DNA from: Bradyrhizobium sp. LLZ17 | GTDB lineage: Bacteria; Pseudomonadota; Alphaproteobacteria; Rhizobiales; Xanthobacteraceae | Reading direction: 5' to 3' | DNA length: 64,000 bases | Assembly: GCF_041200145.1 (NCBI RefSeq) | Contig: NZ_CP165734.1 | Span: forward strand, 2,542,001 to 2,606,000 | In this document: one piece after another, positions 9,781 to 18,310 of the stretch | Layout: each line of letters opens with the position of its first letter | Position numbering within the stretch: position 1 is the stretch's first letter | Notes under the pieces: model-generated | What the model saw: only the letters and a program-made list of their open reading frames with translations | What the model was told of the DNA's origin: nothing | Database searches by the model: none | Position numbers and translations under genes: made by a program

Positions 9781-10974
9781 TCAGTAACGCGGCGGTTGCG
9801 CCGGGATAGGCGGCGCCGGGTCGGTCGAAATCGACACCGCCGCGCCCGATTGCAGCTTGAGCTGGCCGACGGCAACGACCTTATCGCCCGGCTTCAGACC
9901 CTTGACGATTTCAGCACGGCCGTCGACCCGGTTGCCGGTCTGCACGAAGGTCCGCACCGCGCTCAGGCTGGTCTTGCCGTCCTCGGTCTTTTTCTCGGTG
10001 ATCAAGAACACCGAGTCGCCGTACAGCGTGTAGTCGACCGCGGTCTCCGGCACGGTGATCACAGGCGGCTTGTCCGGCAGCACCACCGTGGTGGTCACGA
10101 ACATGCCTGGCTTCAGGATCTTCTCCGGATTGGCGATGGTCGCCTGCACGCGGATGTTGCGGGTGTCGGTCGCAATCTGCGGCTCGATCGTCGTGATCTT
10201 GCCCTCGAAGATGCGGCCCGGATAGGCATCGACCTTCAGCCGGACGAGCTGACCGACCTTGAGACTGCCCGAGTCCTTTTCCGTCACGGTGAAGTTCGCC
10301 CACAGCTCCGACAGATCGGTCAGCGAGACGATCGCCGTGCCCGCCGTGAGGTACTGTCCCACCTCGACCTTGCGGACGCCGAGATCGCCGGAGAACGGTG
10401 CGCGCACCAGCTTCTGCGAGATCAGCGCTTCGGTCTTGGCAATGCCGGCCTGTGCCTGGTCATAGGCGGCCTGGGCTTGGTCGACAGTCGCCTGCGGACC
10501 GAACTGGCGCGATGCCAGCTGCTTGGCGCGATCAAGCGACAGCTGCGCGACGGTCGCCTGGGCCTTGTAGTTTGCAAGATCGCCCTGCTCCGGCGCATCG
10601 AACAGCTGCACCAGCGGCGTGCCGGCCTCGACGTGTGTGCCCGGCTCGAACTTGATCTCGGTGACGCGACCGTTGACGTCGGCGGTGACGTCGACCTGGT
10701 GCACGGCGGCGAGCCCGCCGACGGCCGTGAGCAGGTTCGGGACCACCTCGGACTTCGCCTCAGCCGCACTGACCAGGGTCGGCGGCGGCTTGTTGTTCGC
10801 GAAGAACTGCTTGATCATCTGGCCGCGGAAATAATTGAACCAGACGAGGCCACCGACGAGCACGCCGAGCAGCGTGCCGACGATGATGAACCAGAGCACC
10901 GGCCGAACCGGACGCTTGGGAGCCTTGCTGTCGATCGGTTCGCCCGAAATCTTGTGTTCGGTGACGATGTTCAT
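9781..10974 (-). CDS. efflux RND transporter periplasmic adaptor subunit (HlyD/AcrA-type membrane fusion protein)
   Basis: 397 residues from the ATG at 10974, chosen because it follows the tetR stop codon by one base and begins just before the single N-terminal membrane anchor (WFIIVGTLLGVLVGGLVWFNYF). After the anchor come the lipoyl/barrel-sandwich strands (VDVTADVNGRVTEIKFEPGTHVEAG), an alpha-helical hairpin (AQATVAQLSLDRAKQLASRQF) and a beta-barrel (VRAPFSGDLGVRKVEVGQYL). It bridges the RND pump to an outer-membrane channel. The C-terminus is Pro-rich (PAPPIPAQPPRY). Co-transcribed with tetR and the pump gene. Confidence 0.94.
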   Translation of the reverse strand: MNIVTEHKISGEPIDSKAPKRPVRPVLWFIIVGTLLGVLVGGLVWFNYFRGQMIKQFFANNKPPPTLVSAAEAKSEVVPNLLTAVGGLAAVHQVDVTADVNGRVTEIKFEPGTHVEAGTPLVQLFDAPEQGDLANYKAQATVAQLSLDRAKQLASRQFGPQATVDQAQAAYDQAQAGIAKTEALISQKLVRAPFSGDLGVRKVEVGQYLTAGTAIVSLTDLSELWANFTVTEKDSGSLKVGQLVRLKVDAYPGRIFEGKITTIEPQIATDTRNIRVQATIANPEKILKPGMFVTTTVVLPDKPPVITVPETAVDYTLYGDSVFLITEKKTEDGKTSLSAVRTFVQTGNRVDGRAEIVKGLKPGDKVVAVGQLKLQSGAAVSISTDPAPPIPAQPPRY

Positions 10975-10975
10975 G

Positions 10976-11677
10976 TCATGCACTTTCTGCAATCGCCGCC
11001 CTGCCCGCACAAGCGGCCTGATCGCGGCCCAGATGCGAAGCAATTGCGGCGTCGTTAAGTCCGATGCCTCTCAGGAGAAACTCACAGAGCTGTCGCTCCA
11101 GATCGTTCGCCTTGCCGTAGGCGAGACAGGGCACGGCCGGGAGCCTGGTCAGCGCGGCGGTCATCACCGTATGATGCGCAAACCAGAACAGGTTGAGCGG
11201 TTCGATTCCGCACGGCCGCGCATCGCCGGCGGCGATAGCGCGTTCGAGCGAGGCGAGGAAGATCGCTCCGATCAGCTTCTCGATCTTGGCGTATAGCAGA
11301 CGGGCGAATTCGCCATCATCCAAATGGCTCGTGGTCATCAGCCGCAGGCGCTGCGCCTCTTCCTGGTCGGGACCGTCGGCGATCAGGAGAAAGTGCTGGA
11401 CCATGCCACGCATCAATTCGACCAGCGTCGCCGTTGACGGCTCCCGCACGAGCAGCTCGGTGAGCGCCGGGTCCGCCTCGCATTCGTCGCTGAGGATTTC
11501 GGCATATAGCGCCGCCTTGGACGGGAAATGCTTGAACAGCAGCGCCTCGGAAATGGCAGCGGCGGCCGCCACGCTCTTGGTCGTGGTGCCAGTATACCCG
11601 TGTCGGGCAAAGCAGCGCTTCGCGGCACCGAGGATCAATTGACGCCTCAGGTCGCTCGTCATTCGCAGTGAACTCAT
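10976..11677 (-). CDS. TetR/AcrR-family repressor of the efflux operon
   Basis: 233 residues from ATG 11677; an upstream in-frame start would lie inside the operator and is rejected. The N-terminal TetR helix-turn-helix is clear (LILGAAKRCFARHGYTGTTTKSVAAAAAISEALLFKHFPSKAALYAEIL); the rest is the ligand-binding and dimerisation domain. It is the first gene of the tetR-MFP-RND operon and reads in the same direction. With an operator just upstream of its own start it is most likely autoregulatory, derepressing all three genes when a pump substrate binds. Confidence 0.93.
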   Translation of the reverse strand: MSSLRMTSDLRRQLILGAAKRCFARHGYTGTTTKSVAAAAAISEALLFKHFPSKAALYAEILSDECEADPALTELLVREPSTATLVELMRGMVQHFLLIADGPDQEEAQRLRLMTTSHLDDGEFARLLYAKIEKLIGAIFLASLERAIAAGDARPCGIEPLNLFWFAHHTVMTAALTRLPAVPCLAYGKANDLERQLCEFLLRGIGLNDAAIASHLGRDQAACAGRAAIAESA

Positions 11678-11681
11678 GCGA

Positions 11682-11712
11682 GTGAGTAAGCACTCACCCA
11701 CGCAAAAGTCAA
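11682..11712 (-). promoter_or_regulatory. promoter and TetR operator of the efflux operon
   Basis: A perfect 6-bp inverted repeat GTGAGT-AAGC-ACTCAC occupies 11682-11697, five bases ahead of the tetR ATG. On the minus strand a -35-like TTGACT (11712-11707) is followed after 17 bases by TTACTC (11689-11684), so the operator covers the -10 region. Repeats of TGAGT/ACTCA type are common TetR/AcrR operators. Confidence 0.72.
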
Positions 11713-11766
11713 GCTAAATGGTGCGATGCAACCTGCAAGGAGACCCCAAAAAGGTATCTGGTGGCT

Positions 11767-12357
11767 CTAAATCGGCTGGAAGCCGAGGTCGCCGCGGATC
11801 CGGTTGACGATGTAAGTCCCGTCCCGGCTTGGCAAAATCCGCTCCAGGCTGGCGTTGGCGATCTTCACATTGGCAAATCGGGGGCCTGCCGAGACCTCGT
11901 GGACGGCTTTGGCGAACGCCTCCACCTCGGCCATGGTCGAGATCGCGCAGGCGTCCGCGATGCCGCAGGCTTTGGCGACCCCGACGAGGTCGGCGGTGGC
12001 CGAGGTGTGGCTGGTCTGGCCGCCGGTCTCGCCGTAGCACTCGTTGTCGAGCACCACGATCGAGAGGTTGGGCGGCTTCTGCAGGCCGATGGTTGCGAGG
12101 CTGCCCATGCCCATCAGCATCTCGCCGTCGCCGGTGACGACCAGCACCGGCAGCTTCGGCTGGGCCAGTGCCAAGCCCAGCCCGATCATCGCTGCGCCCC
12201 CCATGCCGCCCCAGAGATAGAAATTGCGCGCGTGGTCGCCGGCCGCGGTGATGTCGTTGGTGGAGGCGCCGAGGCCGCCGATGGCGACCGTGTCCCTGCG
12301 GTCCGCAAGCAGCGTCGAGACCACCTGACGGCGATCGAGGAGATTGGCCTTGCTCAT
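11767..12357 (-). CDS. thiamine-pyrophosphate enzyme, beta subunit (sulfopyruvate/phosphonopyruvate decarboxylase type)
   Basis: 196 residues from the ATG at 12357, which overlaps the alpha-subunit stop as ATGA; longer readings extend into the alpha gene and are rejected. The C-terminal TPP-binding half of a 2-oxoacid decarboxylase is visible: GGLGASTNDI, then the diphosphate and Mg motif VVTGDGEMLMGMGSLATIG followed by LSIVVLDNECYGETGGQ. Two-subunit enzymes of this size resemble sulfopyruvate decarboxylase ComDE and phosphonopyruvate decarboxylases. The substrate is not determined by sequence; the divergent P450-aminotransferase cluster may be a functional partner. Confidence 0.85.
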   Translation of the reverse strand: MSKANLLDRRQVVSTLLADRRDTVAIGGLGASTNDITAAGDHARNFYLWGGMGGAAMIGLGLALAQPKLPVLVVTGDGEMLMGMGSLATIGLQKPPNLSIVVLDNECYGETGGQTSHTSATADLVGVAKACGIADACAISTMAEVEAFAKAVHEVSAGPRFANVKIANASLERILPSRDGTYIVNRIRGDLGFQPI

Positions 12358-12893
12358 TTGGTGAAAACCTTGGCGCCGATCAGGCGCTGTGACAACAGGA
12401 CGGCGGTCGGCGTCAGCGCGTTGTAGGCTTGGGCTGCGGCCGCCTCCAACACGGCCGGCACCTCGGCTGCGTTCGACGCCCGCAATACCTTGATGCCGGA
12501 GAGCTCGAACACGCCCTGCGTGGTCGATCCCATTGGTACCTGCCACGGATTGAACTCGCCCCACTCGCCGCGCATGGTCACGAGCGTCAGGAACGGAAAG
12601 CGCAGGATCGGGATCAGCGACAGCATGTTGATGCAATTGCCGACCCCGCTCGATTGCATCAGCAAGACGCCGCGCTGCCCACCGGTCCAGGCGCCAGCCA
12701 GGAGCGCCACGCCCTCCTCCTCGGTCGTCAAGGGAATGCCGCGCATCGTCGATGATCCCAGCACGCGCTGGATCAGCCGGGAATGGCCGGCATCAGGCAC
12801 GTAAGGCACCTGCCGGACATCGAAGCGTTGCAACGTCGCGAAGATATCGTCCGGCCAAGAGGCCGTGTCGGCAGCATCAGTGCGCGCGTGCAT
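12354..12893 (-). CDS. thiamine-pyrophosphate enzyme, alpha (PYR-domain) subunit
   Basis: A 179-residue protein matching the N-terminal PYR domain of TPP decarboxylases. VPYVPDAGHSRLIQRVL is followed by TTEEEGVALLAGAWTGGQRGVLLMQSSGVGNCINML, where the second Glu of EEE would be the residue activating the cofactor. It is translationally coupled to the beta subunit by ATGA. Together they would form an alpha/beta decarboxylase for a small 2-oxo acid such as sulfopyruvate or phosphonopyruvate. The start is placed at ATG 12893; the divergent P450 begins about 106 bases away, leaving a short shared promoter region. Confidence 0.85.
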   Translation of the reverse strand: MHARTDAADTASWPDDIFATLQRFDVRQVPYVPDAGHSRLIQRVLGSSTMRGIPLTTEEEGVALLAGAWTGGQRGVLLMQSSGVGNCINMLSLIPILRFPFLTLVTMRGEWGEFNPWQVPMGSTTQGVFELSGIKVLRASNAAEVPAVLEAAAAQAYNALTPTAVLLSQRLIGAKVFTK

Positions 12894-12999
12894 TTTCCTG
12901 TCCGGTCGGCTAGCAAATCAGAGTCTAACTGTAGACGGACGCACGCCCCGATCGAACAACAAAAGCGGCATATCGGCTTTAACCGGTGAGTATAACGGG

Positions 13000-14220
13000 A
13001 TGAACGCAGATGCGAAGGAGCTGGCGGCAAGCTTCGACCTGGAGAAGCTGACGCCGGAATTCTACGACAATCCCTACCCGACCTATCGTGCACTGCGGGA
13101 GAACGAGCCGGTCAAGCGCCTGCCGAACGGCACCGTGTTCCTGACCCGCTACGACGATCTCGTCACCGCCTACAAGAACACCAAGTCGTTCAGCTCCGAC
13201 AAGAAGCGCGAGTTCGCGCCGAAATACGGCGACACTCCGCTCTACGAGCACCACACCACCAGCCTCGTGTTCAACGATCCCCCCGCGCACACCCGCGTGC
13301 GGCGGTTGATCATGGGCGCACTGTCGCCGCGCGCGATCGCCGGCATGGAAGGTGATCTCATCAAGCTGGTCGACGGTCTGCTCGACGCCATCGCCGCCAA
13401 GGGCGATTGCGAGCTGATCGAAGATTTTGCTGCCTCGATTCCCATCGAGGTGATCGGCAACCTCCTCGACGTTCCCCACGATGAACGCGCACCGTTGCGC
13501 GACTGGTCGCTGGCGATCCTGGGAGCACTCGAGCCCGTTGTAACGAGCGGGGCGGCGGCGCGCGGCAACCAGGCGGTGAAGGACTTCCTCGCCTATCTCG
13601 AGACGCTGGTCGCGCGCCGGCGCCGAAAGCCCGGCAATCCCGAACGCGACGTGCTGACGCGCCTGATCCAGGGCGAGGATAACGGCGAACGGCTGACCGA
13701 GAAGGAGCTGCTGCACAATTGCATCTTCCTGCTCAACGCCGGCCACGAGACCACGACCAATCTGATCGGCAATGGCCTCGTGGCGCTGCACCGAAATCCG
13801 GACCAGAAGCAGCGGCTGATCGACAATCCCGATTTGATCAAGACCGCGGTCGAGGAGATGCTGCGTTACGAGAGCTCGAACCAGCTCGGCAACCGCATGA
13901 CCACGGAAAAGGTCGAGCTCGGCGGCGTCATGCTCGATGCCGGCACGTCGATCACGCTATGCATCGGCGCTGCCAACCGCGATCCCGCGCAGTTTCCAGA
14001 CCCCGAAGCTTTCGACGTCGCGCGCACGCCAAACCGGCACCTCGCCTTCGCCACCGGCGCGCATCAATGCGCCGGCATGGCGCTGGCGCGGCTCGAGGGC
14101 GCCATCGCGATCTCGCGGTTCCTGGCGCGCTTCCCGGCCTATGCCGTCAGCGGCCAGCCGGTGCGCGGCGGCCGGGTGCGGTTTCGCGGCTTCCTGAGCG
14201 TGCCCTGCTCGATTCGTTGA
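13000..14220 (+). CDS. cytochrome P450
   Basis: 406 residues from ATG 13000 (TATAACGGGATG). All class hallmarks are present: I-helix oxygen-activation motif LLNAGHETTTNL, ExxR in VEEMLRYESSN, and the heme-binding loop FATGAHQCAGMALARLEG with the Cys thiolate ligand. No membrane anchor, as expected for a soluble bacterial P450 that needs a separate ferredoxin and reductase; none is adjacent. The next gene starts 10 bases downstream, so it is probably co-transcribed with the ion channel and aminotransferase. Substrate unknown. Confidence 0.94.
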   Translation: MNADAKELAASFDLEKLTPEFYDNPYPTYRALRENEPVKRLPNGTVFLTRYDDLVTAYKNTKSFSSDKKREFAPKYGDTPLYEHHTTSLVFNDPPAHTRVRRLIMGALSPRAIAGMEGDLIKLVDGLLDAIAAKGDCELIEDFAASIPIEVIGNLLDVPHDERAPLRDWSLAILGALEPVVTSGAAARGNQAVKDFLAYLETLVARRRRKPGNPERDVLTRLIQGEDNGERLTEKELLHNCIFLLNAGHETTTNLIGNGLVALHRNPDQKQRLIDNPDLIKTAVEEMLRYESSNQLGNRMTTEKVELGGVMLDAGTSITLCIGAANRDPAQFPDPEAFDVARTPNRHLAFATGAHQCAGMALARLEGAIAISRFLARFPAYAVSGQPVRGGRVRFRGFLSVPCSIR

Positions 14221-14230
14221 TGAGGACGCC

Positions 14231-14908
14231 ATGAACATCGACCAGATCCGCGAGCGCTGGGCCGATCCGCTTCTGACCGGGCTGACCGCGCTGCTCATGA
14301 TCATGATGTTCGTGGTCTCCCCGCTGCAGGCGCTGGGGATTTTTGCGTTTCAGGCGTCCGAACTCGTGCTGGCGCTGCTGCTCGTGGTCGGCATCTTCGT
14401 GATCTCCGGCAGTCCGGTCGCGGTCGGCGCCATGCTGATCGCGCTCGTCATGATCACGGTCGGCGCGATCCTGCGGCTCAAATCGCCCTCCATCCTCGAT
14501 CTCAATCTGTTCGCTGGCTCCTGGTTCATCGTCGGGATCACCATGGCCTGGGCGGTGGCGCGCGCGACTTTTGCACCGGGCCGCGTCACCTATCACCGCG
14601 TGATCGGTGCGGTGCTGCTGTATATGACGATCGCAGTGATCTTCTCGGCGCTCTACACCTTCATGGGCTCACTGGTGCCGAACGCGTTCGCCGGCATGAC
14701 GGTGGAGGACAGTCCGGCGCTGGCGAGCCAGGTGATCTATTTCAGCTTCGCGACGCTGACGACAACCGGCTATGGCGACGTCGCGCCGGTGCATCCGATC
14801 GTGCGCAGCCTGTGCAATATCGAGGCGGTGTTCGGCCAGCTCTACCCGGCGACGCTGCTGGCGCGATTGGTCACGCTGGAGATCGCGCATCGCGATCAGG
14901 ACTCCTGA
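14231..14908 (+). CDS. potassium-channel-like ion channel protein (Ion_trans_2 pore)
   Basis: A 225-residue membrane protein with about six hydrophobic segments. The C-terminal part has the pore signature [19 protein letters not shown]: the TxTTxGYGD selectivity filter of K+ channels sits between the last two helices. The first four helices do not show the regular Arg repeat of a voltage sensor. Such small channels are found in rhizobial genomes, often without known role. It starts ten bases after the P450 stop with GAGG as ribosome binding site and is followed after 28 bases by the aminotransferase gene. Confidence 0.85.
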   Translation: MNIDQIRERWADPLLTGLTALLMIMMFVVSPLQALGIFAFQASELVLALLLVVGIFVISGSPVAVGAMLIALVMITVGAILRLKSPSILDLNLFAGSWFIVGITMAWAVARATFAPGRVTYHRVIGAVLLYMTIAVIFSALYTFMGSLVPNAFAGMTVEDSPALASQVIYFSFATLTTTGYGDVAPVHPIVRSLCNIEAVFGQLYPATLLARLVTLEIAHRDQDS

Positions 14909-14936
14909 GTCCCTCGGCCCAATGGGAGTGACGAAA

Positions 14937-16151
14937 ATGAGCGCGTCGGTCATTGATTTCCTCGCAACGGAAGCACGCTTTGGCGCCCATAACTACGACC
15001 CGATCGGCGTCGTGCTGTCGCGGGGCGAAGGTGTCTGGGTCTGGGACACCGAAGGCAACCGCTATCTCGATTGCCTCTCCGCCTATTCCGCAGTCAATCA
15101 GGGCCACTGCCACCCCAAGATCCTTGCGGCAATGGTGGAACAGGCACACCGGCTGACGCTCACCTCGCGCGCCTTCCACAATGACCAGCTCGCCTTGTTC
15201 TACCAAGAGATCGCGGCGCTGACCGGCTCGCACAAGGTGCTGCCGATGAACAGCGGCGCCGAGGCGGTCGAAAGCGCGATCAAGTCGGTGCGCAAATGGG
15301 GCTATGAGGTGAAGGGCGTGCCGGACGGCCATGCCGAGATCATCGTTTGCGCCGACAATTTCCACGGACGCACGCTGGGCATCGTCGGCTTTTCAACCGA
15401 CCCTGAGAGCCGCACCCATTTTGGACCGTTCGCGCCGGGGTTCAAAATCATCCCGTTCGGCGATGCCGCTGCGCTGGAACAAGCGATCACGCCGAACACC
15501 GTCGCCTTCCTGGTCGAGCCGATCCAGGGCGAAGCCGGTGTCATCATTCCGCCAGCCGGCTATTTCACCGAGGTGCGGGAGCTCTGCACCGCCAACAACG
15601 TCATGCTGGTGCTCGACGAGATCCAGACCGGGCTCGGCCGGACCGGCAAGCTGCTCGCCGAGCAGCACGAGGGCATCGAGGCGGACGTGACGCTGCTCGG
15701 CAAGGCCCTGTCCGGCGGCTTCTATCCGGTGTCCGCCGTACTCTCGAACAACGACGTGCTCGGAACGTTGAGACCCGGGCAGCATGGCTCGACCTTCGGC
15801 GGCAACCCGCTTGCCTGCGCGGTGGCGCGCGCGGCGATGCGCGTGCTGGTCGAGGAAGGCATGATCGAGAACGCGGCCACGCAGGGCGCGCGCTTTCTCG
15901 AAGGCTTGAAAGACATCCGCGCCAATACGATCCGCGAAGTGCGCGGGCGCGGCCTGATGCTGGCGGTCGAGCTGCATCCGGAAGCCGGCCGCGCCCGCCG
16001 CTACTGCGAGGCGCTCCAGGGCAAGGGCATCCTCGCCAAGGACACCCATGAGCACACCATCCGCATCGCCCCGCCGCTGGTGATCACCAGCGAGCAGGTC
16101 GACTGGGCGCTCGAGCAGTTTGCCGCGATACTGACGCAGGATTTTTCGTGA
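14937..16151 (+). CDS. rocD: ornithine--oxo-acid aminotransferase (class III PLP aminotransferase)
   Basis: 404 residues from ATG 14937, preceded by GGGAGTG; longer in-frame starts reach into the channel gene and are rejected. Class III features: [41 protein letters not shown], the aspartate-containing [15 protein letters not shown] that holds the PLP ring nitrogen, and the Schiff-base Lys in [17 protein letters not shown]. The length and the pattern [16 protein letters not shown] fit ornithine-delta-aminotransferase, which makes glutamate semialdehyde from ornithine. Sitting in a P450-channel operon is unusual for this enzyme. Confidence 0.88.
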   Translation: MSASVIDFLATEARFGAHNYDPIGVVLSRGEGVWVWDTEGNRYLDCLSAYSAVNQGHCHPKILAAMVEQAHRLTLTSRAFHNDQLALFYQEIAALTGSHKVLPMNSGAEAVESAIKSVRKWGYEVKGVPDGHAEIIVCADNFHGRTLGIVGFSTDPESRTHFGPFAPGFKIIPFGDAAALEQAITPNTVAFLVEPIQGEAGVIIPPAGYFTEVRELCTANNVMLVLDEIQTGLGRTGKLLAEQHEGIEADVTLLGKALSGGFYPVSAVLSNNDVLGTLRPGQHGSTFGGNPLACAVARAAMRVLVEEGMIENAATQGARFLEGLKDIRANTIREVRGRGLMLAVELHPEAGRARRYCEALQGKGILAKDTHEHTIRIAPPLVITSEQVDWALEQFAAILTQDFS

Positions 16152-16283
16152 GGATGCTTGCGTCGGACAAGCGCAAGGACGGAAGCGAACAAAGGCACGG
16201 GAGCAGCGCACAGTGTCGCCCGAGACAGTTCTATTTCCTTGGTCCGGCCGGTCGACCTGATCGGCCTAGCCGTTTTGCAGCTC

Positions 16284-16319
16284 GTAGGATGGGTTGAGCT
16301 CTTGCGAAACCCATCCTAC
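16284..16319. repeat. intergenic palindrome, 12-bp arms (GTAGGATGGGTT family)
   Basis: Perfect arms GTAGGATGGGTT (16284-16295) and AACCCATCCTAC (16308-16319) lie around a 12-base centre. The same element recurs with inverted centre at 17723-17756 on the far side of the phosphofructokinase gene. It may also act as a bidirectional terminator hairpin between the convergent aminotransferase and kinase genes. Confidence 0.8.
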
Positions 16320-16366
16320 GGGCTGCTGGCTAGAGCCTCATGTTGACAATGCTCTCTCCGGCAATT

Positions 16367-17524
16367 TCACACGAACGGCAGGAAGATATCGGGCCGCTTG
16401 GGTAGAAGTCGCCGGAAATAGCGCCGTCCTTCTTCCGAAACTGCATTGCTGCCGACAAGGAAATCGTCGGGCATATGGCGTGTTTTTCCAGCCACGCGAT
16501 CGAGCGGCACGAGCAGAGGTTCGATACGCTCGCCGTCATAATGCAGCACCACCGAGCCCGTGCCGGTTAAGGCGCTCTGCGCGGCAAATGCGCCAGCGTC
16601 GAAAGCCTCATTGCGGTCGGTTTCGTCGATCACGCCGATATAGGCGCGTGGCAGATAGCCCAGCGTGTCGACACGCGCCCTTGCCTTGGGAAAACGCGAT
16701 TTCAGGGCCTTTTGGATCTCGATGCCGAGATCACCGCCCGTCAAGTGCAGATTTCCATGGGCGTCGCGCTCGACCGCCTCGCCCGCCAGCGCCTCGGCGA
16801 GAGGCCGGCCGGTTTCGTCCTGCACTCCCTCGGACATCGAGACGATACAGCGGCCCAGCCGCGTGTAAACCGCATCGACGTCGTCGAGGAACTGGACAAC
16901 CGAGAATGGCTTTTCCGGCTTATAGATCAGATGCGGAGCATCGTCGGGCGATTGCTGCCAGCCTGCGGCCGCGGCGGAGAGGAAACCGGCATGGCGGCCC
17001 ATGACGATGGCCACATAGATGCCGGGCATCGCGCGAAAATCGAGATCTATGCTGACAAAGGCATTGGCGACGAAGGCGGCTGCCGAGATGAAGCCCGGGA
17101 CGTGATCGTTCTCCATCAGGTCGTTGTCGATGGTCTTGGGGGCATGCACGAAATGGCAGGGGCCGCTTGACTGCTGCCGCAGCAGTTCGAGCGTTCCGGC
17201 GGTGTCGTTGCCGCCAATATAGACAAAGGCGCGGGCATCTAGCCGGTCCAGAGCCGCGAGGATATCAGAGCATGCACCAGAATCTGGCTTGTCGCGGGTC
17301 GATCCGAGAGCCGAATTGGGCGTGTTGCCGAGGCGGCGGAGTTCGGCCTCGGGCATGCTGGTGAGGTCGACGACGTTCCCCTCCGTAAGGCCTCGCACAC
17401 CATAGCGCGCGCCCAGAATGCGCACGGACGGATCATGCCTGCGCGCGGCAAGGACGGCGCCACACAAGGTCTGGTTGATCACGGCGGTGGGGCCGCCGCC
17501 CTGAGCAATGACGATCGATGGCAT
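16367..17524 (-). CDS. 6-phosphofructokinase, pyrophosphate-dependent type
   Basis: A 385-residue PfkA-superfamily enzyme. N-terminal IAQGGGPTAVINQTL, then YIGGNDTAG (residues 102-110) and APKTIDNDL (128-136), followed by IVMGRHAGFLSAAAAGW. The Lys in PKTIDND and the Asp at the second acidic position of the GGND motif are the residues that distinguish PPi-using from ATP-using enzymes, so PPi is the expected donor. The first acidic position is Asn rather than the usual Asp. It would phosphorylate fructose-6-phosphate reversibly. The gene stands alone, flanked by related palindromes. Confidence 0.87.
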   Translation of the reverse strand: MPSIVIAQGGGPTAVINQTLCGAVLAARRHDPSVRILGARYGVRGLTEGNVVDLTSMPEAELRRLGNTPNSALGSTRDKPDSGACSDILAALDRLDARAFVYIGGNDTAGTLELLRQQSSGPCHFVHAPKTIDNDLMENDHVPGFISAAAFVANAFVSIDLDFRAMPGIYVAIVMGRHAGFLSAAAAGWQQSPDDAPHLIYKPEKPFSVVQFLDDVDAVYTRLGRCIVSMSEGVQDETGRPLAEALAGEAVERDAHGNLHLTGGDLGIEIQKALKSRFPKARARVDTLGYLPRAYIGVIDETDRNEAFDAGAFAAQSALTGTGSVVLHYDGERIEPLLVPLDRVAGKTRHMPDDFLVGSNAVSEEGRRYFRRLLPKRPDIFLPFV

Positions 17525-17625
17525 GGATCCTCTATGACTTTGTTTCTGGCTATGCCGCCCGTGGACCGTGAGAGACGATTGAAGCGAAGATTGGCCAATG
17601 CTGCAACCGGCGACCTGCCTGCAGA

Positions 17626-17760
17626 GCTCGCAGGATGGGTAGAGCGAAAGCGAAACCCATCAAACTTTCATGTTACAGTTGGATCGAACAAGAGGGACTA
17701 GACACTGCGTTGGTTGTCAAGGCGATGGGTTTCGCAAGAGCTGAACCCATCCTACGGGCT
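17626..17760. repeat. two copies of the GTAGGATGGGTT-type palindrome
   Basis: A degenerate copy at 17626-17664 (CAGGATGGGTAGAGC ... GAAACCCATC) is followed by a clean copy at 17723-17756 (GATGGGTT ... AACCCATCCTAC). The centre of the clean copy is the reverse complement of that at 16284-16319. Just beyond it, CGGCCTAGCCGTTTTTGCAG repeats, with one extra T, the sequence that precedes the palindrome near 16262-16280. Confidence 0.65.
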
Positions 17761-18310
17761 GGGGCGGCCTAGCCGTTTTTGCAGTGCCTCGACAATCACT
17801 CTGACGCGTGCCGCGCGCAGCAGATGCGACGGCCGAAGCGCGAACATGTAGGCGGGAGAGGCGCATAACCGCACCGGAACCGCTCCGAGATCGACACTCA
17901 TCCAGCCCGAGGGCGCGTCATCAGACAGGCGAATGGCGAGGTCGACGCCGCTCGACTGCAGACCGAGGTATCGGTCCGACAGATCGAGGTCGATCTGCAA
18001 CGCCGGATGGGCCTCCATCAGTTCCGCCAGGACCGGCACGAGGCAGGCGCGCCCGAACGCTGTGGGCGCGGTAATACGGACCAATCCCGCTGCCGTCCTC
18101 TCTCCGGCGTCCAGTTCGGCTTCGGCTCCTCTCAAGAGAGATCGCCCGGCGCGCCTGCTCGGCGAATGCCTCGCCGGATGGCGTGAGCGAAACATGGCGC
18201 GTGGTTCGCGCGAGCAGGCGCACGCCGAGCCGTCCCTCAAGCTGGGCGATGCGGCGGCTGATCGTGGACTGCGTCAGCCCGAGCATGCGCGCCGCGCCTC
18301 CGAAGCTTCC
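17752..18310 (-). pseudogene. LysR-family regulator remnant (5' truncated, frameshifted, internally deleted)
   Basis: The helix-turn-helix is recognisable in one frame (SFGGAARMLGLTQSTISRRIAQLEGRLGVRLLARTTRHVSLTPSG) but lacks the first dozen or so residues. After AEQARRA the reading moves to another frame, LLRGAEAELDAGERTAAGLVRITAPTAFG and on to VPVRLCASPAYMF. The next sequence, LLRAARVRVIVEALQKRLG, is the extreme C-terminus of a LysR protein, so some 75-80 residues of the effector domain are missing. It abuts a decayed nitroreductase on the other strand, its probable former target. Non-functional. Confidence 0.8.

Noticed and set aside
12358..12636. Longer start for the TPP enzyme beta subunit
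   Set aside because: It would overlap the alpha gene extensively with Arg-rich nonsense; the ATGA overlap at 12354-12357 is the normal coupling.
14772..14936. N-terminal extension of the ornithine aminotransferase into the ion channel gene
   Set aside because: The extra residues are Arg/Ser-rich shadow sequence; the ATG at 14937 has a good ribosome binding site and gives the normal protein length.
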